Part shown: positions 52,677-62,454 of the stretch, piece by piece
How the letters are laid out: every line of letters begins with the position of its first letter
Position numbering within the stretch: the stretch's first letter is position 1
Assembly (NCBI RefSeq): GCF_035978755.1
Contig: NZ_CP108414.1
Coordinates: forward strand, 6,262,001-6,326,000
Direction: 5' to 3'
Source: Streptomyces sp. NBC_01298
GTDB taxonomy: Bacteria; Actinomycetota; Actinomycetes; Streptomycetales; Streptomycetaceae
Length of the DNA: 64,000 nucleotides
Notes under the pieces: generated by a model
Database searches by the model: none
What the model was told of the DNA's origin: nothing
Seen by the model: the letters and a program-made list of their open reading frames with translations, nothing else
Program-made: the position numbers and the translations under genes

Positions 52677-53921
52677 TCAGCCGTGGCTGACCCGGAGTTC
52701 CTTGATGCCGTTCAGCCAGGCCGCGCGGAGCCGGCGCGGACCCTCGCCGACGAGGCGCAGGTCGGGCAGGGCGTCGGCCAGGGCGTTGAACATCAGGTCG
52801 ATCTCCATGATGGCCAGCGACTTGCCGAGGCAGAAGTGCGGGCCGCCGCCGCCGAAGCCCAGGTGGGGGTTCGGGTCGCGGGTGATGTCGAAGGCGTCGG
52901 GGTTCTCGAAGACCTCGGGGTCGTGGTTGGCGGAGGAGTAGAACATGCCGACGCGGTCGCCCGCCTTGATCTTCTGCCCGCCCAGTTCGGTGTCCTGGGT
53001 GGCGGTGCGCTGGAAGGAGACCACGGGGGTGGCCCAGCGGACGATCTCCTCGGCGGCGGTCGAGGGCCGGGTCGCCTTGTACAGCTCCCACTGCTCGGGG
53101 TGGGTGAGGAAGGCGTGCATGCCGTGGCTGATGGCGTTGCGGGTGGTCTCGTTGCCCGCGACGGCCAGCAGGAGGACGAAGAAGCCGAACTCGTCGGAGC
53201 CCAGGTTGCCCTGGCCCTCGGCGGCCACGAGCTGCGTGACGATGTCCTTGGCCGGACACTCCTTGCGCTCCGCCGCCAGGTTCATCGAGTAGCCGATGAT
53301 CTCCGCCGCCGCGTTGCCGCCGACCTCGGCGGTGATCGCGTACTCCGGGTCGTCGTACGCGATCATCTTGTTCGACCAGTCGAAGATCCGGGACCGGTCC
53401 TCCTGCGGTACGCCGATCAGCTCGGCGATGGCCTGGAGCGGCAGCTCGCACGCGACCTGGGTGACGAAGTCGAAGCTGCCGTCGGCCGAGGCCGCCAGGG
53501 CCTCCGCGACGATCTTGCGGGCCCGGTCGCGCAGGGCGTCCTCCAGCCCGCGGATGGCCCGCGGGGTGAAGCCGCGCTGCACGATCTGGCGTACGCGGGT
53601 GTGTTCCGGCGGATCCATGTTCAACATGATCAGCCGCTGGGCATCTATCGCATCACGCTGGATGTGCTCGTTGAAGCGGATGATCGCCGTGTTCGTGGTC
53701 GAGGAGAACAGCTCCGGGTGCGTGGAGATGTACTTGACGTCCGCGTGCCGGGTGACGGCCCAGTAGCCCTCGTCGTCGAAGCCGGTGACGCCCCGCGGCT
53801 GCGGGCACCACCACACGGGTGCGGTCTGCCGCAACTGCGCGAACTCGGGGTAGGGGACCCGGTCTTGGAGCACGTCCGGGTCGGTGGCGTCGAAGCCTTC
53901 GGGCAGCGCGGGGCAGGTCAT
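52677..53921 (-). CDS. cyp125: Cytochrome P450, CYP125 family (steroid C26/C27 monooxygenase type)
   Basis: A 414-residue soluble P450. I-helix oxygen-binding motif AGNETTRN (about residue 253), ExxR in EEIVRWATP, and heme ligand Cys in GFGGGGPHFCLGK (about residue 362). Several stretches (FVTQVACELPLQAIAEL, IGVPQEDR, HPEQWELYKATRP, EEIVRWATPVVSFQRTA) correspond closely to Mycobacterium tuberculosis CYP125A1, which oxidises the cholesterol side-chain terminus. Divergent from a FadA5-type thiolase with KstR-like sites between them, the same arrangement as Rv3545c/Rv3546. A true steroid substrate in this organism is inferred. Confidence 0.9.
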   Translation of the reverse strand: MTCPALPEGFDATDPDVLQDRVPYPEFAQLRQTAPVWWCPQPRGVTGFDDEGYWAVTRHADVKYISTHPELFSSTTNTAIIRFNEHIQRDAIDAQRLIMLNMDPPEHTRVRQIVQRGFTPRAIRGLEDALRDRARKIVAEALAASADGSFDFVTQVACELPLQAIAELIGVPQEDRSRIFDWSNKMIAYDDPEYAITAEVGGNAAAEIIGYSMNLAAERKECPAKDIVTQLVAAEGQGNLGSDEFGFFVLLLAVAGNETTRNAISHGMHAFLTHPEQWELYKATRPSTAAEEIVRWATPVVSFQRTATQDTELGGQKIKAGDRVGMFYSSANHDPEVFENPDAFDITRDPNPHLGFGGGGPHFCLGKSLAIMEIDLMFNALADALPDLRLVGEGPRRLRAAWLNGIKELRVSHG

Positions 53922-53968
53922 CGGGCGACTCCAAAGTCTGACGGCCCATCAGAAGTTGGCTTGAAGGT

Positions 53969-53982
53969 AGTAACGAGTTCTA
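53969..53982. promoter_or_regulatory. KstR-like operator, cyp125 side
   Basis: AGTAACGAGTTCTA fits the KstR consensus TnnAACnnGTTnnA except for the first position. It lies 48 bp upstream of the cyp125 start. Confidence 0.55.
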
Positions 53983-54088
53983 GAAGTGACAAGGGGCCCC
54001 GCGCCAACTGTTGCGTGTGGAATCCGTGTAAGCCGCGTGCAAGACCCTTGCGTACCGGGTGTTCTGGTCATAAGACTGCGGGGAGAAC

Positions 54089-54102
54089 TAGAACGCGTAC
54101 TA
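54089..54102. promoter_or_regulatory. KstR-like operator, thiolase side
   Basis: TAGAACGCGTACTA fits TnnAACnnGTTnnA with a single mismatch (A for T in the second half) and is nearly palindromic. Flanking ACTAG sequences extend the symmetry (54087-54105). It lies about 95 bp before the thiolase ATG. Confidence 0.65.
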
Positions 54103-54151
54103 GTTCGGGTGGGGCGCCGGGACGGCCCGCCCGTCAGCTGAGGCGCGCTAG

Positions 54152-55366
<1,215 letters not shown>

Positions 55367-55408
55367 CAGGCACTGCTGCGCCGCCTTTGGACCCAGTGGG
55401 ATGGGATC

Positions 55409-55459
55409 GCGAAGGCCCCGGTGGCCGGACCTGGGGAGGTCGGCCGCCGGGGCCTTCGC
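55409..55459 (+). terminator. Terminator of the thiolase gene
   Basis: An 18-bp stem GCGAAGGCCCCGGTGGCC / GGCCGCCGGGGCCTTCGC (one G-T pair) with a 15-base loop, 42 bp after the stop and shared with the convergent lytic-transglycosylase gene. Confidence 0.8.
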
Positions 55460-55507
55460 ATGTGCTGCTCTCGCTGTTCTTGCTCTTCGTCTGCTGCCGC
55501 TGGTGGT

Positions 55508-55912
55508 TTAGTACCAGTGGTGGTTCTGCCAGAAGGTCCAGGCGCCGGCGGGGCTGCCGTAGCGGGAGTTCATGTAGTCCAGGCCCCACTTGATCTGGGT
55601 GGCCGGGTTGGTCTTCCAGTCCGAGCCAGCCGAGGCCATCTTCGAGGCCGGCAGGGCCTGGACCAGGCCGTAGGCGCCCGAGGAGGAGTTCGTGGCGGTG
55701 TGGTCCCAGCCGCTCTCACGGGAAACGATGTTGTTGAACGCCGCGAACTGAGCCGGGTCCTTGATCATCTGCTGGGCGATCGCCTTGGCACTCATCGGGG
55801 CGGCCTGCGCGGGAACCGCGGCCAGCATGGAACCGGCGACACCCAGGGCGAGGACGGTACCCGCGAGGGTCTTCTTCGAAGCGGCGATGCGGCGGATGAC
55901 GACGTTGGACAC
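55508..55912 (-). CDS. Secreted lytic transglycosylase-like (SLT/APF-type) protein
   Basis: A 134-residue exported protein. Signal peptide TLAGTVLALGVAGSMLAAVP with cleavage after AQA (about residue 38); then a small lysozyme-fold domain with the catalytic Glu in IVSRESGWDH, the SSSGAYGLVQALPASKM motif and IKWGLDYMNSRYGSP. It ends in WQNHHWY. Such small SLT proteins remodel peptidoglycan in actinobacteria, alongside resuscitation-promoting factors. GTG at 55912 with AAAGGT 5 bp upstream. No c-di-AMP riboswitch was recognised in the leader. Confidence 0.85.
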   Translation of the reverse strand: MSNVVIRRIAASKKTLAGTVLALGVAGSMLAAVPAQAAPMSAKAIAQQMIKDPAQFAAFNNIVSRESGWDHTATNSSSGAYGLVQALPASKMASAGSDWKTNPATQIKWGLDYMNSRYGSPAGAWTFWQNHHWY

Positions 55913-56275
55913 GGACGGACCTTTCGACGGGGACAAGGACTGCCGCAGCGGACATGCCGGAGCATGCGTGAGCCACTCACGTGAAGGAGAGGGGATCGTC
56001 GGCGGGAGCGGGGATCCGGGGGACCTCCGTCCGCCCTGCGACTCATCCAGTTCTACGGGGGTCCGGGGCGGCTGGCAACGCCCCCTCTTACTAGTGGCCC
56101 TCGCAGCCGGGGCGCAACGGCCCCCTGCGGGGCGGGTGGGCATCACCGCTGGTGAGGGCCCACGGGTGGGGGTGGCTAAGGGACGTTTAAGGACTACTAT
56201 CCCGCCTCGTATGTGACCTAGGTCCTGTGGGGCGGGTCACCGCCGGAAACGTCGGATCTCACCCTCCGTGGCCGG
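55913..56275. other. Leader/intergenic region upstream of the SLT gene
   Basis: 363 bp between the SLT start and the 3' end of the ECF S-component gene. No gene. A less GC-rich part at 56180-56225 (TAAGGGACGTTTAAGGACTA) may contain the SLT promoter; the RNA leader would be about 250 nt, long enough for structure, but no known riboswitch motif was seen. Confidence 0.45.
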
Positions 56276-57124
56276 TCATGTCCCCTTCGGGGGAAGGCGG
56301 GCGGGTTGATCCGGCCCCGGATCGAAGGTCACGGGGGCGTCGAACGCCGCTTTCCGAGTGGCCCGCCGCAATGCCTTCAGCAGGGTCGCGCCGAGCGTGA
56401 GCGTCAGTACGACGGTCAGCGCGGCCCGGCCCAGGTCCCAGCCCAGCGAGGTCACCAGGCAGTACGACAGGAAGCGCGCGAGGTTCGCCGCGACCGGCTG
56501 CCCGGGGTGGAAGGAGATGCCCTGGTCCATGCCCTGCAGGATGATCCAGCCCTGCAGGTTCATGATCGTGCCGTACGCGAAGGAGCCGAGGAACCCGTAC
56601 AGCGCGAGCATCGCCAGCTCGGCCCGCCCCCGGATCCGGTCCGCACCCGGCAGCAGCCCGGCGCCCAGCGAGAACCAGCCCATCGCCAGCATCTGGAACG
56701 GCATCCACGGCCCGACACCGCCCGTGAGCAGGGCCGACGCGAACATCGTCACCGCGCCCAGCACGAATCCGAAGCCCGGCCCGAGGACCCGGCCGCTCAG
56801 CACCATCAGGAAGAACATGGGCTCCAGGCCGGCCGTACCGGCGCCGAGCGGGCGCAGCGCGGCCCCGACCGCGGCCAGTACGCCGAGCATGGCGACGGCT
56901 TTGGCGTCCATCCCGTCGTCGGAGATGGTCGCGACGACCACACCGACCAGGAGGGGGAGCAGGGCCGCGAAGAGCCAGGGGGCGTCCTGGGCATGGGCGA
57001 AACCGGACTGGCGGTCGGCGAGGAGCGGCCAGCCGAAGCCGGCGAGACCGATGAGGGTGACGAGGGCCAGGGCGGTGGCGGCGCGGGGGCCGATGCGGAG
57101 GGGGCGGGAGCGGGGGGTGCTCAT
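56276..57124 (-). CDS. ECF transporter S component (predicted cobalamin, CbrT-like)
   Basis: A 282-residue membrane protein with about seven hydrophobic segments. The sequence TGGVGPWMPFQMLAMGWFSL is the hallmark of S components of the CbrT/CblT kind. It is the last gene of a five-gene operon under a cobalamin riboswitch, so the ligand is predicted to be cobalamin or a precursor. ATG at 57124 overlaps the ATPase stop (ATGA). The C-terminal 45 residues are Arg/Pro-rich and cytoplasmic. Confidence 0.82.
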   Translation of the reverse strand: MSTPRSRPLRIGPRAATALALVTLIGLAGFGWPLLADRQSGFAHAQDAPWLFAALLPLLVGVVVATISDDGMDAKAVAMLGVLAAVGAALRPLGAGTAGLEPMFFLMVLSGRVLGPGFGFVLGAVTMFASALLTGGVGPWMPFQMLAMGWFSLGAGLLPGADRIRGRAELAMLALYGFLGSFAYGTIMNLQGWIILQGMDQGISFHPGQPVAANLARFLSYCLVTSLGWDLGRAALTVVLTLTLGATLLKALRRATRKAAFDAPVTFDPGPDQPARLPPKGT

Positions 57125-59046
57125 GAGGATGCTCCGGGCGATCCGGGCGCTCTGGGCGATCCGGGCGCTCTGGGCGAGAGGGCCGCCTCGACCTGGGAGA
57201 CCGTGAGCCAGTGGCCCGGGGCCAGGATCTTGGCCACCTGCGGGGCGAAGGCGGGGGAGGAGACCACGACCTCGGCGGTCGGGCCGTCCGCGACGATCTC
57301 GCCGCCGGCCAGGATCACCACGCGGTGGGCCAGTTCCGCGGCGAGCTCCACGTCGTGGGTGGCCAGGACGACGGCGTGGCCCTCGGCGGCCAGCCCGCGC
57401 AGGATCTCCACGAGACGGGCCTTGGCGGCGTAGTCCAGTCCGCGGGTCGGCTCGTCCAGGAGCAGGAGGGCCGGGCGGCCGGTCAGGACCAGCGCCAGGG
57501 CGAGGGCCAGGCGCTGGCCCTCGGACAGGTCGCGCGGGTGGGTGTCGTCGGGGACGTCGGGGAGGAGCGCGGCGACCAGGGCACGGCAGGTGCCGGGCGC
57601 CTGGCCGGCGTCGTGGTCGGCGGCGGTGCACTCGGCGGCGACGGTGTCGGCGTAGAGGAGGTCGCGGGGCTCCTGGGGGACGAGGCCGACGCGGGTCACC
57701 ATCTCGGAGGGCGGCGTGCGGTGGGGGGTGCGGCCGCTGACCGTGATCTGGCCGGTGGTGGGCTCCAGGGTGCCGATGAGGGTGGCGAGGAGGGTGGACT
57801 TTCCGGCGCCGTTGCGGCCCATGAGGGCGATGGTCTCGCCCTTCGCGACGGTGAGGTTGATGTCGCGGAGGACTTCGGCGCGGTCTCGGCGGAGGGAGAC
57901 GGCCTTGACCGTGGCCGGGGTCGTCCCCGTCGTCCCCGTCGCCTCCGTCGCCCCCGTGGTCTTGTTGGGGTCCGCCGGGGCCGGGGCCGGTGGCCGGGGG
58001 GTGCGGAGGCCGTGGCGGCGCAGCCGGGCGAGCAGGCCGGGGCGGGGGCCCTGCGGGCGGCCGTCCCCTACCCACCCTTCGCCCGTTCCCCGGGGCTGCG
58101 CCCCGGACCCCTTACGGGGCTGCGCCCCGGACCCCTTACGGGGCTGCGCCCCGGACCCCGCCGGGGGCTCCGCCCCCGACCCCGCCCGGGGTTCCGTCCC
58201 GGCCGCCGGGGTGGGGTGTGGCTGCGGTGTCTGGTTCAGGCGGGTCCGTAGGGGGGTGGACTGGCGGCGGGCGTCTCGGATGGAGAGGGGGAGGGGGGAC
58301 CAGCCGGCCAGGCGGCCCAGGGCCACCACCGGGGGGTGGATCGGGGAGACGGCCATGATGTCGGCGGGGGTGCCCAGGACGGGGGGTGCGCCCGGGGAGG
58401 GGAGGAGCAGGACCCGGTCGGCGTACTGGACCACCCGTTCCAGGCGGTGCTCCGCCATCAGGACGGTCGTCCCCAGGTCGTGGACCAGGCGTTGCAGGAC
58501 GGCCAGGACCTCCTCCGCCGCCGCCGGGTCGAGGGCCGATGTCGGCTCGTCCAGGACGAGGACACGGGGGTGCGGGGTCAGGACCGAACCGATCGCCACC
58601 CGTTGCTGCTGGCCGCCGGAGAGGGTGGCGATGGGGCGGTCGCGGAGTTCGTTCAGGCCGAGCAGGTCGAGGGTTTCCTCGACGCGGCGGCGCATGACCG
58701 AGGGCGCGAGGCCCAGGGATTCCATGCCGTAGGCGAGCTCGTCCTCGACGACGTCCGTCACGAAGTGGGCCAGCGGGTCCTGGCCGACCGTGCCGACCAC
58801 GTCCGCGAGTTCCCGCGGCGGGTGCGTGCGGGTGTCGCGGCCGGCGACCGTGACCCGGCCCTTGAGGGTGCCCCCGGTGAAGTGCGGGACCAGGCCCGAG
58901 ACCGCCCCGAGGAGGGTGGACTTGCCGACGCCGGAGGGGCCGACCAGGAGGGTCAGCTCGCCTTCCGGGAGCGTGAAGTCGGCATGGGAGAGGGAGGGGG
59001 CGCTCGCGCCCTCGTACGTCACCGATACGTCCTCGAAATGGATCAC
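57121..59046 (-). CDS. ECF transporter energizing module, two fused ATPase domains
   Basis: A 641-residue protein with two ABC ATPase domains. Domain 1 (about 1-260): Walker A GPSGVGKST, signature LSGGQQQR, Walker B VLVLDEPTSALD. Domain 2 (about 395-620): GRNGAGKST, degenerate signature LSEGQRLA, LLLLDEPTRGLD. The linker between them contains three GSGAQPRK-type octapeptides encoded by a copy of the dispersed repeat, followed by Pro/Ala/Thr-rich sequence. It powers B12 uptake with the T and S subunits encoded on either side. Fused A-A' proteins are known in actinobacterial ECF systems such as Rv2326c. Confidence 0.88.
   Translation of the reverse strand: MIHFEDVSVTYEGASAPSLSHADFTLPEGELTLLVGPSGVGKSTLLGAVSGLVPHFTGGTLKGRVTVAGRDTRTHPPRELADVVGTVGQDPLAHFVTDVVEDELAYGMESLGLAPSVMRRRVEETLDLLGLNELRDRPIATLSGGQQQRVAIGSVLTPHPRVLVLDEPTSALDPAAAEEVLAVLQRLVHDLGTTVLMAEHRLERVVQYADRVLLLPSPGAPPVLGTPADIMAVSPIHPPVVALGRLAGWSPLPLSIRDARRQSTPLRTRLNQTPQPHPTPAAGTEPRAGSGAEPPAGSGAQPRKGSGAQPRKGSGAQPRGTGEGWVGDGRPQGPRPGLLARLRRHGLRTPRPPAPAPADPNKTTGATEATGTTGTTPATVKAVSLRRDRAEVLRDINLTVAKGETIALMGRNGAGKSTLLATLIGTLEPTTGQITVSGRTPHRTPPSEMVTRVGLVPQEPRDLLYADTVAAECTAADHDAGQAPGTCRALVAALLPDVPDDTHPRDLSEGQRLALALALVLTGRPALLLLDEPTRGLDYAAKARLVEILRGLAAEGHAVVLATHDVELAAELAHRVVILAGGEIVADGPTAEVVVSSPAFAPQVAKILAPGHWLTVSQVEAALSPRAPGSPRAPGSPGASS
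58047..58201 (-). repeat. Dispersed repeat copy 4, inside the ECF ATPase gene
   Basis: Starts with GGCCCTGCGGGCGGCCGTCC, CCCTTCGCCCGTTCCCCGGG as in the other copies, then a 24-bp unit (CTTACGGGGCTGCGCCCCGG...) repeats: exact at 58111 and 58135, degenerate at 58159 and 58183. Twenty-four bp equals eight codons, so the reading frame is preserved. The TTTGAGGA core is missing. Confidence 0.8.
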
Positions 59047-59053
59047 GGGGGTC

Positions 59054-60433
59054 TTACGCCTCCTTCGGGGGAGAGGGGGGTGCCGGGGGGAGCGGGGCCA
59101 CCAGGGCCGGGAGGAGGCCGATCAGGATCGCCGCCGCCGGCCAGAGGGGGAGGGTCGGGACGACGAGGGGGACGACGCCCGGCCGCAGGGCCGCCGGGTC
59201 CACGGACGCGGCGCGGATCAGCAGCGCCGCGACCGCCGCGCCCGACCCGGCGACCAGCCAGGCCCGTACGCCCCACCGGTCCGGCCGGTACCGGGTCCGG
59301 ATCGACCGGCGGCCGCCCAGGCGCAGCCCGGCCAGGGCCAGGGCGAGGGAGACGAGGAGGAGGACCAGGCCGTACTCGGCGCCCTCCGCCGCCAGCAGCC
59401 CGTACGTACCCGCGCACATGCCGAGCAGCCCGCCGAGCGTGAGCACGTTGGTGGTGTGGCGGACGGCGGCGGGAACGTGCGCGGTGCGGCCGTAGCCCCG
59501 CGCGTCCATTGAGGCGGCGATGGCCACGGAACGTTCGAGGGCGCCCTCCAGGACCGGCAGGCCGATCTGGAGGATCGCCTTGATCCCGCCCGTGGGGCGG
59601 CCGCGCAGGCGACGGGCCGTACGGAGCCGGACCACGTCCGCGACCATGTTCGGCGCGAAGGTCATCGCGACGACCACGGAGACGCCGACCTCGTACAGCG
59701 CCGCGGGCAGTGATTTCAGCAGCCGCGCCGGGTTCGCGAGGGCATTGGCGGCGCCGACGCAGATGAGGAGCGTGGCCAGCTTCGCTCCCTCGTAGAAGGC
59801 GAAGACGAGCTGCTCGGCGGTGACCCGGCCACCGAACCGGACGCCCCGCGCCCAGGCCGGGAGCGGGATCTCGGGGAGGGTGAGGAGGAGGTGCGTGCCG
59901 GGGATGGGGGAGCCGAGGAGCACGGAGAAGAGGACGCGCAGGCCGATGACGAAGAGGCCGAGCTTGACGAACGCCCCGTAGGACCGGGCCCAGGGGGCAT
60001 CGGTGCGGCGGGCCGCGACCACGTACCCGGTGACGCCGATGATCAGGCCGAGCAGGAGCGGGTTGGTGGTGCGGGAGGCGGCGGTGGCGAGCCCGAGGGC
60101 CCACAGCCACCAGGCACCCGCGTGCAGGGCGTTGCTCCGCGTGGCCTCGGGGGCGTGCCATTTCTTGTACGTCGGCACCCGCGGGCTCCCGGTTGCCCGG
60201 CCGGGGGCATTCGGGTGGGGCGGGGTCGGGACTTCGGGTGCCGCGCCGTGGTGGGTGCGCGCGGCCTGCGGCTGGGCCGGGTATCCACCCGCACCACCCG
60301 TGCGGGAAGACGGGCGGGTGCGGGTGCGGGTGGCCCTGGTGGGCGGTTGCCCGCCGTCGGCGACCGGCCCGCCGTTCGCGGGCCCCACGGGCCCCACGGG
60401 CCCCACGCCCTTCGCCTCGGGACCGTCCGTCAT
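59054..60433 (-). CDS. ECF transporter T component (CbiQ family)
   Basis: A 459-residue membrane protein. A disordered N-terminus of about 90 residues (Gly/Pro/Thr/Arg) is followed by a CbiQ-type core with about seven membrane segments. The coupling helices with the Ala-Arg-Gly signatures are SMDARGYGR and RRLRGRPTGG, which contact the ATPases. It starts at an ATG (60433) overlapping the stop of the preceding gene (ATGA) and ends 7 bp before the ATPase start. The N-terminal extension is much longer than usual and resembles translated low-complexity DNA. Confidence 0.87.
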   Translation of the reverse strand: MTDGPEAKGVGPVGPVGPANGGPVADGGQPPTRATRTRTRPSSRTGGAGGYPAQPQAARTHHGAAPEVPTPPHPNAPGRATGSPRVPTYKKWHAPEATRSNALHAGAWWLWALGLATAASRTTNPLLLGLIIGVTGYVVAARRTDAPWARSYGAFVKLGLFVIGLRVLFSVLLGSPIPGTHLLLTLPEIPLPAWARGVRFGGRVTAEQLVFAFYEGAKLATLLICVGAANALANPARLLKSLPAALYEVGVSVVVAMTFAPNMVADVVRLRTARRLRGRPTGGIKAILQIGLPVLEGALERSVAIAASMDARGYGRTAHVPAAVRHTTNVLTLGGLLGMCAGTYGLLAAEGAEYGLVLLLVSLALALAGLRLGGRRSIRTRYRPDRWGVRAWLVAGSGAAVAALLIRAASVDPAALRPGVVPLVVPTLPLWPAAAILIGLLPALVAPLPPAPPSPPKEA

Positions 60434-61110
60434 CGGGTGCGGCGGCGGCGGGACTGCCAGAAGGCGGCCGCGGCCAGGGCGGCCACCGCCGCGATGCCCG
60501 CGAAGAGGCCCGCCGACGGGCCGCCGCTGCCGTCGGACTCGGCGGCCGGCTTGGCCGGGGCGGTCGCCGTGCCGGCGGCCGAGTCCGCCACCGGTTCGCC
60601 GCAGCCCTGCTTCGGGTAGCCCGAGATCGCGCACAGCAGTGCCGCGCTGTTGTAGCGCAGCGGCTTCGCCACCTCCGCCAGTGCCTCGGCCGTCGTGGCG
60701 TCCGGGCCGACCTGCGCGCACGCCGTCCGCGGGGCGTCCTGCGGCGGGGTCTCGCCCGCCTGCGCCTCGGCGGGCGTGCCGAAGTCGACGACCAGCGCGA
60801 TCCGCTTCTTGCCCGCCACCGGGGCGGTGGCCGAGCAGATGGCCGCGAAGTCGGCGTCCGCGCGCGGCGGGGCGGCCTGATCGGCCGCGTCCTTGCTGAC
60901 CACGAAGTGGAAGCCCTGCACGGAGCCGTCCGCCGGACGCAGTGAGGAGGGGCCCTGGGTGGCGTACGCCCAGGTGCCGCCCGCGCCGTCCCAGAACGAC
61001 CAGTAGCGGTAGGTCGAGGCCAGGGCGGGGGACGCGGCCAGCACGGTCATGGCCAGGGTCAGGACGATGCCGGTGACGAGGGCCGGCAGCGACGGGCGGC
61101 GTCCGCGCAT
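60430..61110 (-). CDS. Surface-anchored protein of the SCO2322-like family
   Basis: A 226-residue exported protein: signal peptide (LVTGIVLTLAMTVLAASPAL) with cleavage after ALA, a domain that starts STYRYWSFWDGAGGTWAYAT and contains four Cys (AICS, TACA, LLCA and QGCG, likely two disulfides), an Ala/Pro linker and a C-terminal membrane helix (FAGIAAVAALAAAAFW) before RRRRTR. From memory it matches the SCO2322 family, of unknown function, in S. coelicolor. It is co-translated with the neighbouring barrel protein (TGATG) and the T component (ATGA) under a B12 riboswitch; a role in cobalamin binding or handover is inferred. Confidence 0.78.
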   Translation of the reverse strand: MRGRRPSLPALVTGIVLTLAMTVLAASPALASTYRYWSFWDGAGGTWAYATQGPSSLRPADGSVQGFHFVVSKDAADQAAPPRADADFAAICSATAPVAGKKRIALVVDFGTPAEAQAGETPPQDAPRTACAQVGPDATTAEALAEVAKPLRYNSAALLCAISGYPKQGCGEPVADSAAGTATAPAKPAAESDGSGGPSAGLFAGIAAVAALAAAAFWQSRRRRTR

Positions 61111-62366
61111 CAGAGCTGGTTCTTCTTCCGGCGGCCGCTCAGCACGATGCCGATGCCCATGCCGGCCGCGGCGCCCGCGAGGATCATCCACCAGACGTTG
61201 CCGCCGCCGGAGTCCTTCTCCTTGTCCTTCTTCTCCGCCGGCTGCTCCGACGCCTTCGCGGAGGCGTTCTGCGGCGCCGGGCCCGTCGCGTTCAGCGCCG
61301 CGACCAGGTCGGTGCCGCCGAAGGCCTTCGGGTCGGTGCCCGTCGCGTGCGCGGCCAGGATCAGGGTGCCGAGGCCGGCCGGGTTGCCCTTGGACCACTC
61401 GGCGGAGTTGGTCTTCAGCCACTCCAGGGCGCCCGCCGCGGACTGCTTGTGCCCGGCCGCGGCCAGGGCGATCACCGCGTCGGCGGTGTTGCCGGTGTCC
61501 GGGGTCGGCTGGTCGGCGCCCGGGGTGAGGGCGGTCAGGTGGCCGTCCTTCTTCAGGGCCTGGGCCAGGTATCCGGCCGCGCCCTGGGCCGCCGCCGCCG
61601 GGTCACCGGCGGTCGCCGGGCAGGCGAGGGCCGCCGCGGGGGTGCCCGTAGCGGACGGGGGCGAGACGAGTGCGCCCTGGCCGAGGCCGGCCAGTACGGC
61701 GGCGGCCGTCGCGTCGGCGTTGGCGGGGAGCTTGCCGTCGGCCGTCGCCTGGTAGGCGAAGGCCCCCCGGTCGGCGGCCGGCTCGGACGAGCAGCCGAGC
61801 TGGAAGGCGAGCAGCCCCTCGTACGCGGACTTGCCGGCCTTCGACTTGACCTCGGCCGGCTTCTCGCCCGCCGCGGCCAGCGCGCTGATCACCACGGCGG
61901 TGGAGCTGGCCTCGCTGGGGGAGCCGGGGACGTAGGCCCAGCCGCCGTCCGCGTTCTGGACGGACTTCAGCCAGTCCGTGCCCTTCTTGACCACAGCGTC
62001 CTGGCCGCCGAGCGCCTTCAGCGCCTGCACGGCCACCGCGGTGGCGTTCGTGTCGAGCATCAGCTTCGCGTCGCACGCGGCTGCCGGGTCCGCGCGGAAG
62101 GAGGCGAAGCCGCCGTCGGCGCACTGCTGGCCGACGAGCCAGTCCACGGCCTGCCGTGCGGGCTTCAGGCCCACCGTGTGCTGGGCGAGCAGCGCGAAGG
62201 ACTGCCGCCACACCCCGTCGTACGTCGGATCGTTCTTGCCGAAGAGCCCGGAGGGGACGACGGGTGCCGGGGACGGCGTGGCGACATCGGCGAGGGCCGC
62301 GGGGGCCGCGCCCACGCAGAGCACGGCGGAAGCGGCGAGCGTGGCGGCGCTGCGACGGACGTTCAT
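61110..62366 (-). CDS. Surface-anchored alpha6/alpha6-barrel protein (prenyltransferase/terpene-cyclase-like repeats)
   Basis: A 418-residue exported protein. Signal peptide to about residue 27 (VLCVGAAPAALADV), then alpha-alpha repeats with the QxxDGGF/W signature (QQCADGGFASF, VQNADGGWAYVPG, and AVQALKALGG-type helices), as in prenyltransferase/squalene-cyclase folds; no DxDD cyclase or zinc site is seen. After a Lys/Glu linker (PAEKKDKEKDSGGG) a C-terminal helix anchors it. Intrinsic factor and transcobalamin bind B12 with an N-terminal domain of this same fold. First gene of the riboswitch operon, so a surface B12-binding role is inferred. Confidence 0.82.
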   Translation of the reverse strand: MNVRRSAATLAASAVLCVGAAPAALADVATPSPAPVVPSGLFGKNDPTYDGVWRQSFALLAQHTVGLKPARQAVDWLVGQQCADGGFASFRADPAAACDAKLMLDTNATAVAVQALKALGGQDAVVKKGTDWLKSVQNADGGWAYVPGSPSEASSTAVVISALAAAGEKPAEVKSKAGKSAYEGLLAFQLGCSSEPAADRGAFAYQATADGKLPANADATAAAVLAGLGQGALVSPPSATGTPAAALACPATAGDPAAAAQGAAGYLAQALKKDGHLTALTPGADQPTPDTGNTADAVIALAAAGHKQSAAGALEWLKTNSAEWSKGNPAGLGTLILAAHATGTDPKAFGGTDLVAALNATGPAPQNASAKASEQPAEKKDKEKDSGGGNVWWMILAGAAAGMGIGIVLSGRRKKNQL

Positions 62367-62454
62367 GGCGGGGCGGGTGCCTCTCGTGCTGGGGACCCGG
62401 AGGCAGGCAGCACAGCGGCGGAGGCTGGTACCGGGCTCCGGCTCCGTTTACCTC

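Noticed and set aside
55913..56200. c-di-AMP (ydaO) riboswitch before the lytic transglycosylase
   Set aside because: Such riboswitches are common before streptomycete cell-wall hydrolases, but the conserved GGGTGAA-type core is not present in this leader.
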